From Acidimicrobiaceae bacterium (GTDB taxonomy: Bacteria > Actinomycetota > Acidimicrobiia > Acidimicrobiales > Ilumatobacteraceae): 33,988 bases of DNA. Both the position numbers and the translations under genes were made by a program. Under the pieces are notes generated by a model. It was given only the letters and a program-made list of their open reading frames with translations. It made no database searches and was not told the origin of the DNA. The DNA lies in the NCBI GenBank assembly GCA_024641005.1, contig JAHEDX010000018.1, positions 1 to 33,988 on the forward strand, read 5' to 3'. Positions 1-7,835 of this stretch are shown piece after piece (position 1 is the stretch's first letter; every line of letters begins with the position of its first letter).

Positions 1-1
1 A

Positions 2-838
2 TCAGACCGGTAGCCCGCCGCCGGCGACGATGGCCTGACTGAAGGGGCGGGCGAGCCGACGAAGTTCGTCGCAGCCGTCTTCGCCGATCGCCTCGTACGG
101 GGCGAGCGCCAGCATGTCGGTGCGGTCCTCGACCCATTGACGACGCTCGGCACCGAGTTCCGACAAGGTGCCGTCGGGGTCGAGCATGCCCCGATCGATG
201 AGCCGATCGACAGCTTCGGTCCAAGCGTCGTCACTCCAGTTCCGTGTGCTCTGCAACACCGCCGAAGCGACATCGCCGGTGCCGCCGTGCATGATCAACG
301 CTTCGATGCCCGACACGTCGTCGGCGACGAGCGCGGCGATGTGGCCGTCGCCGCGGAACTCGCGCAGCAACGTCTGGGCATGCCACAGCACGAGGTGCGG
401 CGCGTCCGGCCACGACAGGCTCGCGTGCCCCGCGAACAGCGGCCGACCTTCGAGGCGATCGCACGCCGCCAACGCCGCGCTGCGAGCAAGCCGGGACGCA
501 GCGACCATCTCGTCGCTCGCCACCGCATCACCGAGCAACCGGCGCAGCGCCGCGTCGGCAGCCATGAACCTGGCGTCGACGAGCTCCTCGGGCCGTGTGG
601 CCTGCCAAGCGACAGGGATCGCCGCCCGGACCGAATCGGGGTTGAAGTTGTAGAACGTCGCGATCACCAGCTCGGCCGACGCCTCACCCATCGGGGCCGA
701 GCGCGACGCGAAATAGCCGGCCTGCTCGTCCTTGATGCCGGCCAGCCGGTACTGCTCGTCCGCCTCGGGCGCGAAGTAGATCATCCCGTGGATCGGTTCG
801 AGCGTGCGCCACGTCTTGCGAGCGATGATCGGGTCCAT
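2..838 (-). CDS. SCO6745-family protein (278 aa)
   Basis: This is a complete 278-residue soluble protein with its TGA stop at the very edge of the window. Its overall pattern matches the actinobacterial SCO6745 family: an N-terminal segment reading 'W..LEPIHGMIYFAPEA', a middle 'RSAPMG.ASAELVIATFYNFNP' and a C-terminal 'LGAERRQWVEDRTD' helix. Proteins of this family are about 280 residues and have no established biochemical role; the late helices resemble a winged-helix fold. I see no signal peptide, membrane segment or catalytic motif. The next gene on the same strand ends 78 bp downstream, so co-transcription with the exporter is not indicated. Family assignment is from recall of the motif pattern; function is unknown. 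Confidence 0.72.
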   Translation of the reverse strand: MDPIIARKTWRTLEPIHGMIYFAPEADEQYRLAGIKDEQAGYFASRSAPMGEASAELVIATFYNFNPDSVRAAIPVAWQATRPEELVDARFMAADAALRRLLGDAVASDEMVAASRLARSAALAACDRLEGRPLFAGHASLSWPDAPHLVLWHAQTLLREFRGDGHIAALVADDVSGIEALIMHGGTGDVASAVLQSTRNWSDDAWTEAVDRLIDRGMLDPDGTLSELGAERRQWVEDRTDMLALAPYEAIGEDGCDELRRLARPFSQAIVAGGGLPV

Positions 839-916
839 CTCGCGACGGTAACCGGCGCGCCGTGCGGCGGACCCTGCCGGAACCGGCGGCGATCGCCCGC
901 CCGCCCCCCGCCCCGG

Positions 917-2806
917 TCAGGTGGCCTGGCCGGCGAACTGTGCGTGATACAGACGCGAATACGGGCCGTCGTGGGCCAGCAGATCGTCGTGGTTGCCCTG
1001 CTCGACGATGCGGCCACCGTCCATCACCAAGATGACGTCGGCACCGCGGATGGTCGACAGACGGTGGGCGATCACGAAGCTGGTGCGCTGTGACCGCAGG
1101 GCGTTCATGGCCTCCTGGATGAGCACCTCGGTGCGGGTGTCGACCGAACTGGTCGCCTCGTCGAGGATCAGAATCGACGGATCGGCGAGGAACGCGCGAG
1201 CGATCGTCAACAACTGCTTCTCACCCGCCGAGATGTTGTCGCCCTCGTCGTTGATCACGGTCTCGTAACCATCGGGCAACGAGTGCACGAAGCGATCGAC
1301 ATAGGTGACGCGGGCAGCCTCACGGATCTGCTCGTCGGTCGCGTCGGGATTGCCGTACGCGAGGTTGTCGCGAATCGTGCCGCCGAACAGCCAGGTGTCC
1401 TGCAACACCATGCCGACCTTCGAACGCAACTCTTTGCGGGGGAAGCTCGAGATGTCGCGCCCGTCGAGACTGATCGTTCCCGAATCGAGGTCGTAGAACC
1501 GCATCAGCAAGTTGACCAGCGTGGTCTTGCCCGCCCCGGTGGGTCCGACGATCGCGACTGTCTGGCCCGGCTCGGCGACGACGTCGAGACCCTCGATCAA
1601 GGGCTTGTCGGGGCTGTACGAGAAATGCACGTCGTCGAACACGATCCGCCCACGCACCGGTACCGGGTCGACCGTGTCGGCCTGCTCTTGCGTCTGCTCG
1701 TCGGCGTCGAGCAACTCGAGCACACGTTCGAGCGACGCGATGCCCGACTGGAACGTGGCCGTCATCGACGCGAGGTGGGTGAGAGGCTGGCTGAACTGCC
1801 GGGCGTATTGGATCAGCGCCTGCATGTCGCCCACCGACATCGCACCACTCGAGATCCGCAGCCCGCCGACCACCGCGATCAGGATGAACTGGATGTTCCC
1901 CATGAAGACCATCATCGGTTGGATCAAGCTGGCGGTGAACTGAGCGGTGTAGCTGGCCTCATAGAGGTCGTCGTTGTCGGCGCTGAAGCGAGCCTCGACA
2001 TCACGTTGGCGACCGAACGTCTTCACGATCGCGTGACCGGTGAACACCTCCTCGGCCTGGGCGTTGAGGCTGCCGGTGTGACGCCACTGCGCCATGAACT
2101 TCGGCCTCGCCCTGGTGCCGATCATCTTCATCAACCAGACCGAGGTCGGCACAGTGATCAGAGCGATCGTCGCCATCAACGGCGAGATCGTGTACATCAT
2201 CACGACCACGCCGACCACCGTGAGCAGCGACGTGAGGATCTGGCTGGTCGTCTGCTGCAGGCTCTGGGCCAGGTTGTCGATGTCGTTGGTGACCCGGCTC
2301 AACAGGTCGCCGCGCTGCTCGCCGTCGATATAGCTGAGCGGCAAGCGGTTGATCTTGTGCTCGACCGACTCGCGCAGGGCGAACATCGCCCGTTGCAGCA
2401 CCCCGGCGAGGATGTACGCCTGCGTGTAGGCGAGCACCCACGATGCCAAATAGATCGCTGCGACGATCCACAACTTGCGGTGCAAGGCACCGAAGTCGAT
2501 GCCGTCACCCATCACGCCACTCACGATGATGTCGGTCGCCTGGCCGAGCAGGCGCGGGCCCAGCACCACCAGCCCGACGCTGGCCACCGTCAGCAATGTG
2601 ACACCGACCAACCGATGGGTCTCGGTTCCCAGGATCGCTCCGAGTCGCCGCAGCGCGGCACCGAAGTCCTTGCTCTTCTCGGTCGGCATGCCCGCGCCGC
2701 CACCCGGCCCGAAGCTGCCGCGGCGAGCGTCGCGGCCGGTCGTGGTGAGCACCGCTTGATCGTCGTGGGAGGTCTGGTCGTGGGAGGTCTGGTCGTGCTC
2801 GCTCAT
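917..2806 (-). CDS. ABC exporter half-transporter, catalytically canonical subunit
   Basis: The 629-residue protein has six N-terminal membrane helices (about residues 60-340) followed by an ATP-binding domain. Walker A is GPTGAGKT (Lys427), Walker B ends LILDEATSS with catalytic Glu550, and the signature motif is ISAGEKQ rather than LSGGQ. The start is the ATG at 2806: it overlaps the stop of the upstream half-transporter as ATGA and has AAGGAG about 9 bp before it. A much longer open frame runs upstream but covers the neighbouring gene. With the upstream subunit it should form a heterodimeric multidrug or lipid exporter of the BmrCD/TM287-288 type; the canonical ATPase site uses this Walker A/B and the partner's VSGGQ. 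The N-terminus carries a doubled DQTSH from a 15-bp duplication. Substrate is not predictable. Confidence 0.9.
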   Translation of the reverse strand: MSEHDQTSHDQTSHDDQAVLTTTGRDARRGSFGPGGGAGMPTEKSKDFGAALRRLGAILGTETHRLVGVTLLTVASVGLVVLGPRLLGQATDIIVSGVMGDGIDFGALHRKLWIVAAIYLASWVLAYTQAYILAGVLQRAMFALRESVEHKINRLPLSYIDGEQRGDLLSRVTNDIDNLAQSLQQTTSQILTSLLTVVGVVVMMYTISPLMATIALITVPTSVWLMKMIGTRARPKFMAQWRHTGSLNAQAEEVFTGHAIVKTFGRQRDVEARFSADNDDLYEASYTAQFTASLIQPMMVFMGNIQFILIAVVGGLRISSGAMSVGDMQALIQYARQFSQPLTHLASMTATFQSGIASLERVLELLDADEQTQEQADTVDPVPVRGRIVFDDVHFSYSPDKPLIEGLDVVAEPGQTVAIVGPTGAGKTTLVNLLMRFYDLDSGTISLDGRDISSFPRKELRSKVGMVLQDTWLFGGTIRDNLAYGNPDATDEQIREAARVTYVDRFVHSLPDGYETVINDEGDNISAGEKQLLTIARAFLADPSILILDEATSSVDTRTEVLIQEAMNALRSQRTSFVIAHRLSTIRGADVILVMDGGRIVEQGNHDDLLAHDGPYSRLYHAQFAGQAT

Positions 2807-4539
2807 GCCGCTGCTCCTTCCCCGAGTTGGGACGCAACGATCTCGGCGTAGGTGGGACACCGCTCGATCAGTTCGGCGTGTGTTCCCTTGCCCACGACGA
2901 TGCCGTCCTCGACGACGAGGATCTGGTCGGCGTCTTCGATGGTCGACACCCGCTGGGCGACGATCACCACGGCGGCGTCCCTGGTGTGAGGTTCGAGCGC
3001 TGCACGCAGCCGGGCGTCGGTAGCGAGATCGAGTGCCGAGAACGAGTCGTCGAACACATAGATCTCGGGTCGGGCGACGAGCGCCCTGGCGATCGAGAGC
3101 CGCTGGCGTTGGCCGCCCGAGACGTTCGATCCACCCTGGGTGATCTCGCTGTCGAGCCCGTTCGGCATCGACTGGACGAAGCCCGCTGCCTGAGCGATCT
3201 CGAGTGCCTGCCACAGCTCGTCATCGGTGGCATCCGGGCGACCGAAGCGCAGATTCGACGCCACGGTTCCCGAGAACAGATACGCCTTTTGCGGGACGTA
3301 GCCGACCTTGCCCCACAACAGGTCGGGGTCGAGCTCGCGTACGTCGACGCCGTCGACCAGCACGGTGCCATCGGTGGCGTCGAACAGGCGAGCGATCAAG
3401 TTGACGATCGTGGTCTTGCCGGCACCCGTGCTGCCGATGATCGCAGTCGTCTGACCGGCCTCGACGCGAAACGAGATGTCGTGGAGCACCGGCTCTTGCG
3501 CGCCTGCGTACCGGAAGTCGACGTCCCGGAACTCGAGCGTGCCGTGCTCGGGCACCGTGGTGACCGGGTCGACCGGTGGCCGAACCGACGAGTCGGTGTC
3601 GAGCACCTCGACGATGCGGTCGGCGGCCACCGCCGCCCGAGGGATCATCGACGCCATGAATGTGGCCATCACGACGGCGATCAGGATCTGGATCAGATAG
3701 CTGAGGTAGGCGACCAGCGAGCCGACCTGCATGTCGCCGGCGGCGATGCGGTCGGCGCCGAGCCACAACACGGCGAGGCTCGAGATGTTGACGATCAACC
3801 CGACCGTGGGAAACGTGGCTGCCATCAACCGGCCCGCACGCAACGACGTCTCGGTGAGATCGGCATTGGCCTGAGCGAACCGGGCAGCCTCCTGTGGCTC
3901 ACGAACGAACGCTCGCACCACACGGATGCCGGTGATCTGTTCGCGCAACACGCTGTTGACACGGTCGATCCGCTCTTGCATCAGCTGGAAGGCCGGCACC
4001 ATGCGCGACACGATCGTGCCGAGCAGCAGCACCGCTCCGGGCATCGCGAAGACCAGGATCACCGACAGGCCAGCGTCTTCGCGTATGGCCAGGATGATGC
4101 CGATCACCATCGTGAGCGGGGCGGCGATCATCATCGTCGCGGCCAGCACGACCAGCATCTGCACCTGCTGTACGTCGTTGGTGATGCGGGTGATCAGCGA
4201 CGGCGCACCGAACTTGCCGACCTCGCGGGCCGAGTAATCGGTGACCTGATGGAACAGGTCGCGGCGCAGGTCACGACCGAACCCCATCGCGGCGCGGGCG
4301 CCGAACCACACGGCCGCCGCGGCGAACACGATCTGCACCAGGCTGAAGCCGATCATGACGGCGCCGGTGCGCCAGATGTACCCGTTGTCGCCGACGAGCA
4401 CGCCCTTGTTGATGAGGTCGGCGTTGAGGCTGGGGAGGGCGAGCGTCGCGCTCGTCTGGATCGCCTGCAGCACGACGACGATCCACAACACCTTCTTGTA
4501 TGGCGCGAGATGGGTGCGGAACAGCTGACGCAAGCTCAT
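2803..4539 (-). CDS. ABC exporter half-transporter, degenerate-site subunit
   Basis: The 578-residue protein comprises six membrane helices (about residues 15-300) and a C-terminal ATP-binding domain. It shows Walker A GSTGAGKT (Lys375), a consensus VSGGQRQR signature, and Walker B VFDDSFSALD in which Asp498 replaces the catalytic Glu. An Asp at this place marks the non-hydrolysing site in heterodimeric exporters, while its intact signature completes the active site of the partner encoded next. The gene overlaps the TetR gene upstream and the partner downstream by 4 bp each (ATGA), so all three are translated from one message. Expected location is the cytoplasmic membrane, acting as an exporter. 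The exported compound is unknown; a drug or lipid is typical of the family. Confidence 0.9.
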   Translation of the reverse strand: MSLRQLFRTHLAPYKKVLWIVVVLQAIQTSATLALPSLNADLINKGVLVGDNGYIWRTGAVMIGFSLVQIVFAAAAVWFGARAAMGFGRDLRRDLFHQVTDYSAREVGKFGAPSLITRITNDVQQVQMLVVLAATMMIAAPLTMVIGIILAIREDAGLSVILVFAMPGAVLLLGTIVSRMVPAFQLMQERIDRVNSVLREQITGIRVVRAFVREPQEAARFAQANADLTETSLRAGRLMAATFPTVGLIVNISSLAVLWLGADRIAAGDMQVGSLVAYLSYLIQILIAVVMATFMASMIPRAAVAADRIVEVLDTDSSVRPPVDPVTTVPEHGTLEFRDVDFRYAGAQEPVLHDISFRVEAGQTTAIIGSTGAGKTTIVNLIARLFDATDGTVLVDGVDVRELDPDLLWGKVGYVPQKAYLFSGTVASNLRFGRPDATDDELWQALEIAQAAGFVQSMPNGLDSEITQGGSNVSGGQRQRLSIARALVARPEIYVFDDSFSALDLATDARLRAALEPHTRDAAVVIVAQRVSTIEDADQILVVEDGIVVGKGTHAELIERCPTYAEIVASQLGEGAAA

Positions 4540-5129
4540 GAGTGGCCTTCCTGTCCACGGGCAGCGCCGTGGAGGAACAGATCGACGATGTCGATGGCCG
4601 AACGCGGTTCGGCCGTCAATACCGGGTGGGTCAACGAGAGCGAGAGGGCTCGCAACAGGCGAGCCGCATCGGCGGGCTCCATCCGGAGGTGGCCCGGTTC
4701 GGCAGCGAGCAGATCGGCCAACGAGGCACTGTCGGGAAGCGGCTGGTGATCGCCCGGCCGATGATGGCTGCCAAGTTGTGAGACGAGCTTCCAGATATCG
4801 ACGATGCGACGCTGGATCAGCTCGGTCGCCAGCACCAGCCGCTGCTCGAAGGGCGCCGTCCGATCGATGTCGTCGATCGCACGCTCGAACGGAGCGAGGT
4901 CGATCGCCACGTCGAGCGCGGCTGCGAGCAGCTCGTCCTTGTCGGTGAAGACGTTGAAGATCGTGCCTTCGGACACGCCGGCAGCGTTGGCGATCTGTCT
5001 GGTCGTGACCGCGCCACCGTGTTCGACGAGCAAGGGAAGCACCGCGTGGATGATCGCCGCTCGACGTTGCTCGGCCGGCAGCGGTGCTGCCCGCTTGCCG
5101 CCGGCGAGAGGAGCGGAAGCGGGCGACAT
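4536..5129 (-). CDS. TetR-family transcriptional regulator
   Basis: The N-terminal helix-turn-helix reads 'VTTRQIANAAGVSEGTIFNVFTDKDELL', which is typical of TetR, followed by a helical ligand-binding domain of about 130 residues with no recognisable ligand signature. I start it at the ATG at 5129 (197 aa). The open frame extends to a GTG at 5159, but that codon lies inside a perfect 18-bp palindrome that is better read as the operator. The stop overlaps the start of the first ABC half-transporter by 4 bp. The arrangement suggests an autoregulated repressor of its own exporter operon, released when an exported compound binds. Repression is inferred from family and layout. Confidence 0.88.
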   Translation of the reverse strand: MSPASAPLAGGKRAAPLPAEQRRAAIIHAVLPLLVEHGGAVTTRQIANAAGVSEGTIFNVFTDKDELLAAALDVAIDLAPFERAIDDIDRTAPFEQRLVLATELIQRRIVDIWKLVSQLGSHHRPGDHQPLPDSASLADLLAAEPGHLRMEPADAARLLRALSLSLTHPVLTAEPRSAIDIVDLFLHGAARGQEGHS

Positions 5130-5148
5130 GGGAGTGACTCTACCGGAA

Positions 5149-5166
5149 TGAGTGAGCACTCACTCA
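5149..5166. promoter_or_regulatory. Palindromic TetR operator
   Basis: TGAGTGAGCACTCACTCA is a perfect inverted repeat with 8-bp arms and a 2-bp centre. It sits 20 bp upstream of the TetR ATG at 5129. TetR-type operators of actinobacteria often have this TGAGTGA/TCACTCA shape. It probably lets the regulator repress itself and the exporter genes. No second copy was seen in the window. Confidence 0.75.
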
Positions 5167-5249
5167 GTGGCCTGCCACGGCTCGACAGACATCGCAGATG
5201 GTCGGTGTGCGGCCCGACGCACGGATCGAGGGCCAGAGTCAGCCGACGG

Positions 5250-5723
5250 TCATCCCGGCGCCGGGTCTGAGCCCGGCAACGGTGGGTCGAACCGGTGACG
5301 GAAGGTGAAGGCCTGCGCGGTCGGGCCGACGTTGCGCAATCGGTCGAGCCGGTCGATCGCCTCCTCGACACTGGGCCGATACCCGTTGGGCACCCACCAC
5401 AGCACCACCACGACATCCTCGAATCGCTCGAACCACTCGCGTCGACGCCGGAGGTAGTCCGCGTGAACGGTGCGATACACGAACTCGGAGACAGCGTCGA
5501 TCGACGACCACGTCGAGAGGTTGATGAGGATCAGGTCGTCGGCGAACGGACGCTCGGCGGTCGCGTTGCCTTCGGGGGTCTGGAAGCGCCACACGAATCC
5601 GTCGCTGGCGTCGGCCAGGGCATTCACAGCATCGAGCGCCTCCATGAACTCGGCGACCATCGGCGAGTCGCTCGGAGCGACGAGGCGGCCGACGTTCAGC
5701 TGGGCCAGATCGTGATCACGCAC
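5250..5723 (-). CDS. DUF3291 domain protein
   Basis: The 157-residue protein begins VRDHDLAQLNVGRL and contains the DUF3291 features 'FMEALDAVNALADASDGFVWRF', 'LINLSTWSSIDAVSEFVYRTVHADYLRRRREWF' and 'VLWWVPNGYRPSVEEA'. These suggest a dimeric alpha/beta-barrel fold related to antibiotic-biosynthesis monooxygenases, though the DUF has no assigned reaction. I chose the GTG at 5723 because the open frame upstream of it has no family similarity and is Arg/Pro-rich shadow sequence. It lies upstream of the TetR-exporter operon on the same strand, separated from the regulator by about 120 bp holding the operator, so it is probably a separate unit. Confidence 0.75.
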   Translation of the reverse strand: MRDHDLAQLNVGRLVAPSDSPMVAEFMEALDAVNALADASDGFVWRFQTPEGNATAERPFADDLILINLSTWSSIDAVSEFVYRTVHADYLRRRREWFERFEDVVVVLWWVPNGYRPSVEEAIDRLDRLRNVGPTAQAFTFRHRFDPPLPGSDPAPG

Positions 5724-5779
5724 GACCGCACCGTACCAACGGTGCTGAGGCGGATGCCCGGCGCATGGGCGAGGACGGG

Positions 5780-6235
5780 TCAGGCATCCGACTGTTCGTC
5801 GAGCTGGTTCGAGCTGACCGCCCGCCGGCACAGGTCGACGAGTACACGGTCGGGCAGGTCGAGCCCTGCAACCTCGGCCGGCAGGAACCAACCGATCACG
5901 TCGTGCTCCGTGGGCGCCCGATTGGTCACCACACCCGACCACGCCCGCACCACCCAGACATGGATCGTCAGACGGGCATCGGGAGTGAGCGTGCGTCGCG
6001 ACCCGACGGTGGCTGGATCCACCGAGATACCGAGTTCCTCCTGGAGTTCCCGCACGAGCGCCCCCTGCGGCGTCTCACCCTCCTCGACGTGCCCGCCCGG
6101 CAAATCCCAGATGTCCGGATACCAGCGGCGATCCGGATGGCGGTGACACATCAGCACCCGGTCACCGTCGACGAGTATCGCGGCCGCGATCTCGTGGCGT
6201 GGCAGGGTCGGCGGCGGCTGGAGCAAGGCCCACAT
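5780..6235 (-). CDS. Nudix hydrolase
   Basis: The 151-residue protein carries a complete Nudix box at residues 48-70, GHVEEGE then REL.EELGI, fitting G-x5-E-x7-REU-x-EE-x-GU. The box glutamates bind the metal that hydrolyses a nucleoside diphosphate linked to another group. The N-terminal strand 'EIAAAILVDGDRVLMCHRH' and the 'WDLPGG' lead-in are typical of MutT-like members. The ATG at 6235 gives the usual length; the longer frame upstream overlaps the divergent gene and looks non-coding. The substrate cannot be read from sequence (8-oxo-dGTP, an NDP-sugar or other). It is divergent from the gene starting at 6304, leaving a 68-bp shared promoter region. Confidence 0.88.
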   Translation of the reverse strand: MWALLQPPPTLPRHEIAAAILVDGDRVLMCHRHPDRRWYPDIWDLPGGHVEEGETPQGALVRELQEELGISVDPATVGSRRTLTPDARLTIHVWVVRAWSGVVTNRAPTEHDVIGWFLPAEVAGLDLPDRVLVDLCRRAVSSNQLDEQSDA

Positions 6236-6303
6236 CGTCCCACGGAGAACACATCGAGACGAATGGAACCGGGCAGGTCCCACGATGTGGGAAGATTGTC
6301 GAG

Positions 6304-6936
6304 GTGTCGGACGTCTTTGCGATGATCGCCGACGAGCGTCGGCTGACAGCCGACATGCTCGAGGGCTTGACCGCCGAGCAGTGGGATGCGCCCAGTCTCT
6401 GCGACGGCTGGAGGATTCGCGAGGTGGTCGCGCACCTGCTGATGCCGTTCTCGGTGTCACTTCCCAAGATGGCACTGATGCTGACGCGGAGCGGTTTCGA
6501 CCTGAACAGGGTCTCCGATCGATTCGCCAAGCGCGACAAACGATCGAATCCCGAGCTGGCCGCCGCCCTGCGCAGGGACGCCGGCCATCGCTTCACCCCG
6601 CCAGGGCTCGGGCCCGAGGCACCGCTGACCGACATCGTCGTGCACACCCAGGACATCGCCCGGCCACTCGGGATCTCCAGGTCGATCCCGACCGAACGCG
6701 CCCACGTCGTGCTCGACTTCCTGATGTCGCCCAAGGCAACCCGAGGATTCGTGCGGGCCGGTGTGACCGAGGGCCTGACCTTCACCTCCGTCGACACGGG
6801 TTGGCTGCACGGTTCGGGGAGCGGCGTGACCGGATCGGCACCCGACTTGATACTGGCGATCGCCGGTCGGCAAAGCGCGATCGATGCGCTGTCGGGCAAC
6901 GGTGTCGAGATCCTGCGCTCGCGGCTCGACGACTGA
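6304..6936 (+). CDS. Maleylpyruvate isomerase-family (DinB-like, mycothiol-dependent type) protein
   Basis: The 210-residue protein matches the MDMPI_N/DinB-like family: 'LTAEQWDAPSLCDGWRIREVVAHLL' near the N-terminus, with His44 as likely metal ligand, then 'DIVVHTQDIARPLG' supplying His114 and Asp117. Family members are zinc-type proteins, some using mycothiol as a cofactor in isomerase or transferase reactions, and many have no defined substrate. The GTG start at 6304 has GGGAAG about 9 bp before it; ATG at 6322 is an alternative. The longer frame from 6199 runs into the divergent Nudix gene. Presence of this family fits an actinobacterial, mycothiol-making host. The actual reaction is unknown. 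Confidence 0.82.
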   Translation: MSDVFAMIADERRLTADMLEGLTAEQWDAPSLCDGWRIREVVAHLLMPFSVSLPKMALMLTRSGFDLNRVSDRFAKRDKRSNPELAAALRRDAGHRFTPPGLGPEAPLTDIVVHTQDIARPLGISRSIPTERAHVVLDFLMSPKATRGFVRAGVTEGLTFTSVDTGWLHGSGSGVTGSAPDLILAIAGRQSAIDALSGNGVEILRSRLDD

Positions 6937-6975
6937 AACGACATGCCCGTCCCGAGCCGCATCGAGCGGCCGTTC

Positions 6976-6992
6976 GCAATCGACTCGATTGC
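6976..6992. repeat. 17-bp perfect palindrome between two genes
   Basis: GCAATCGACTCGATTGC has 8-bp perfect arms around one base (or a 7-bp stem with a 3-nt loop). It lies 40 bp after the isomerase-family stop and 16 bp before the next gene's GTG. It could be a short terminator or an operator for the gene at 7009. There is no T-run after it, so I lean to an operator. Confidence 0.4.
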
Positions 6993-7008
6993 TGCGATGA
7001 TCTGAACG

Positions 7009-7698
7009 GTGGGTGACGACTTCATCGAGATCACGAGCCACGAGACCGTCTGGCGGTTCGAGCGCGAGTTCCTCGAATCGAACTGGGTGTGCCTGTACGG
7101 GAACGGCTGCAAGGGCATCCTCGCCGAGCCCGCCGCCGACCTCGATCAGGGGTGCTGCTCACTCGGCGCCCACTTCGGCGACGGACCCGCCGGGGAACAA
7201 GAAGCGATGACCGTCGCCGCGTACGCATCGGTGCTCGACCCCGACCAGTGGCAGTACCACGAGGTAGCGCACGCCGACGGGGGCGTCATCGACGTCTTCG
7301 AGGACGCTGCGCGCTCGCACACCAGAGTCATGGACGGAGCTTGCATCTTCCTCAACAGGCCGGGGTTCCCAGGCGGAGCAGGATGCGCGCTGCACCTGGC
7401 CGCCCTCGCCGCCGACGAGTCACCCACCGAGTGGAAACCATCCGTGTGCTGGCAGCTGCCGCTGCGTATCGACTGGCAGGATCTCGGTGACCGGTTCGAA
7501 CTGGCGACCGTTCGCCGGTGGACCCGCACCGACTGGGGTGACCACGGCCGGACGATGGCCTGGTGCTGCACCGAGCGATCGGAGGGCGGCGAGGCCTATT
7601 CCGGGACAGCGCCCGTGATCGACTCGCTCCGCGACTCGCTCATCGCACTCGCAGGCGACGACGTCTATGTCGAGCTTCGCCGCCGACTCGCCGACTGA
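7009..7698 (+). CDS. Cysteine-rich conserved protein, YkgJ-like
   Basis: The 229-residue soluble protein has seven or more cysteines in clusters: 'GNGCKGI', 'QGCCSLGAHF', then 'GACIFLNRPGFPGGAGCALH' and 'WCCTE'. The CC pair with following C...C-x-L-H resembles the YkgJ/UPF0153 type of putative zinc- or iron-chelating protein, and I infer a metal site, but I do not recognise the family with certainty. The GTG at 7009 gives the full length; its ribosome site is weak. It follows the isomerase-family gene after 72 bp containing a palindrome, and precedes the acyltransferase gene by 137 bp, so it may be transcribed alone. No signal peptide or membrane helix is visible. Confidence 0.6.
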   Translation: MGDDFIEITSHETVWRFEREFLESNWVCLYGNGCKGILAEPAADLDQGCCSLGAHFGDGPAGEQEAMTVAAYASVLDPDQWQYHEVAHADGGVIDVFEDAARSHTRVMDGACIFLNRPGFPGGAGCALHLAALAADESPTEWKPSVCWQLPLRIDWQDLGDRFELATVRRWTRTDWGDHGRTMAWCCTERSEGGEAYSGTAPVIDSLRDSLIALAGDDVYVELRRRLAD

Positions 7699-7835
7699 CG
7701 AACGCGCAGGCAGCGCTTCCACGTTCGAAACGCCTGCGAACCACCGGCGCGACTGGTGACATTCGGCCGTATCGCTCGGCGCCACCGAGCGTGACGATAA
7801 GGACCGGAACGACCCGCTGGGCCGAGGAGGTCTGG

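Noticed and set aside
1283..2851. Long plus-strand open frame opposite the ABC exporter genes
   Set aside because: It is rich in His, Asp and Arg and lies antisense to well-supported ABC genes; it is a codon-bias shadow of GC-rich coding sequence.
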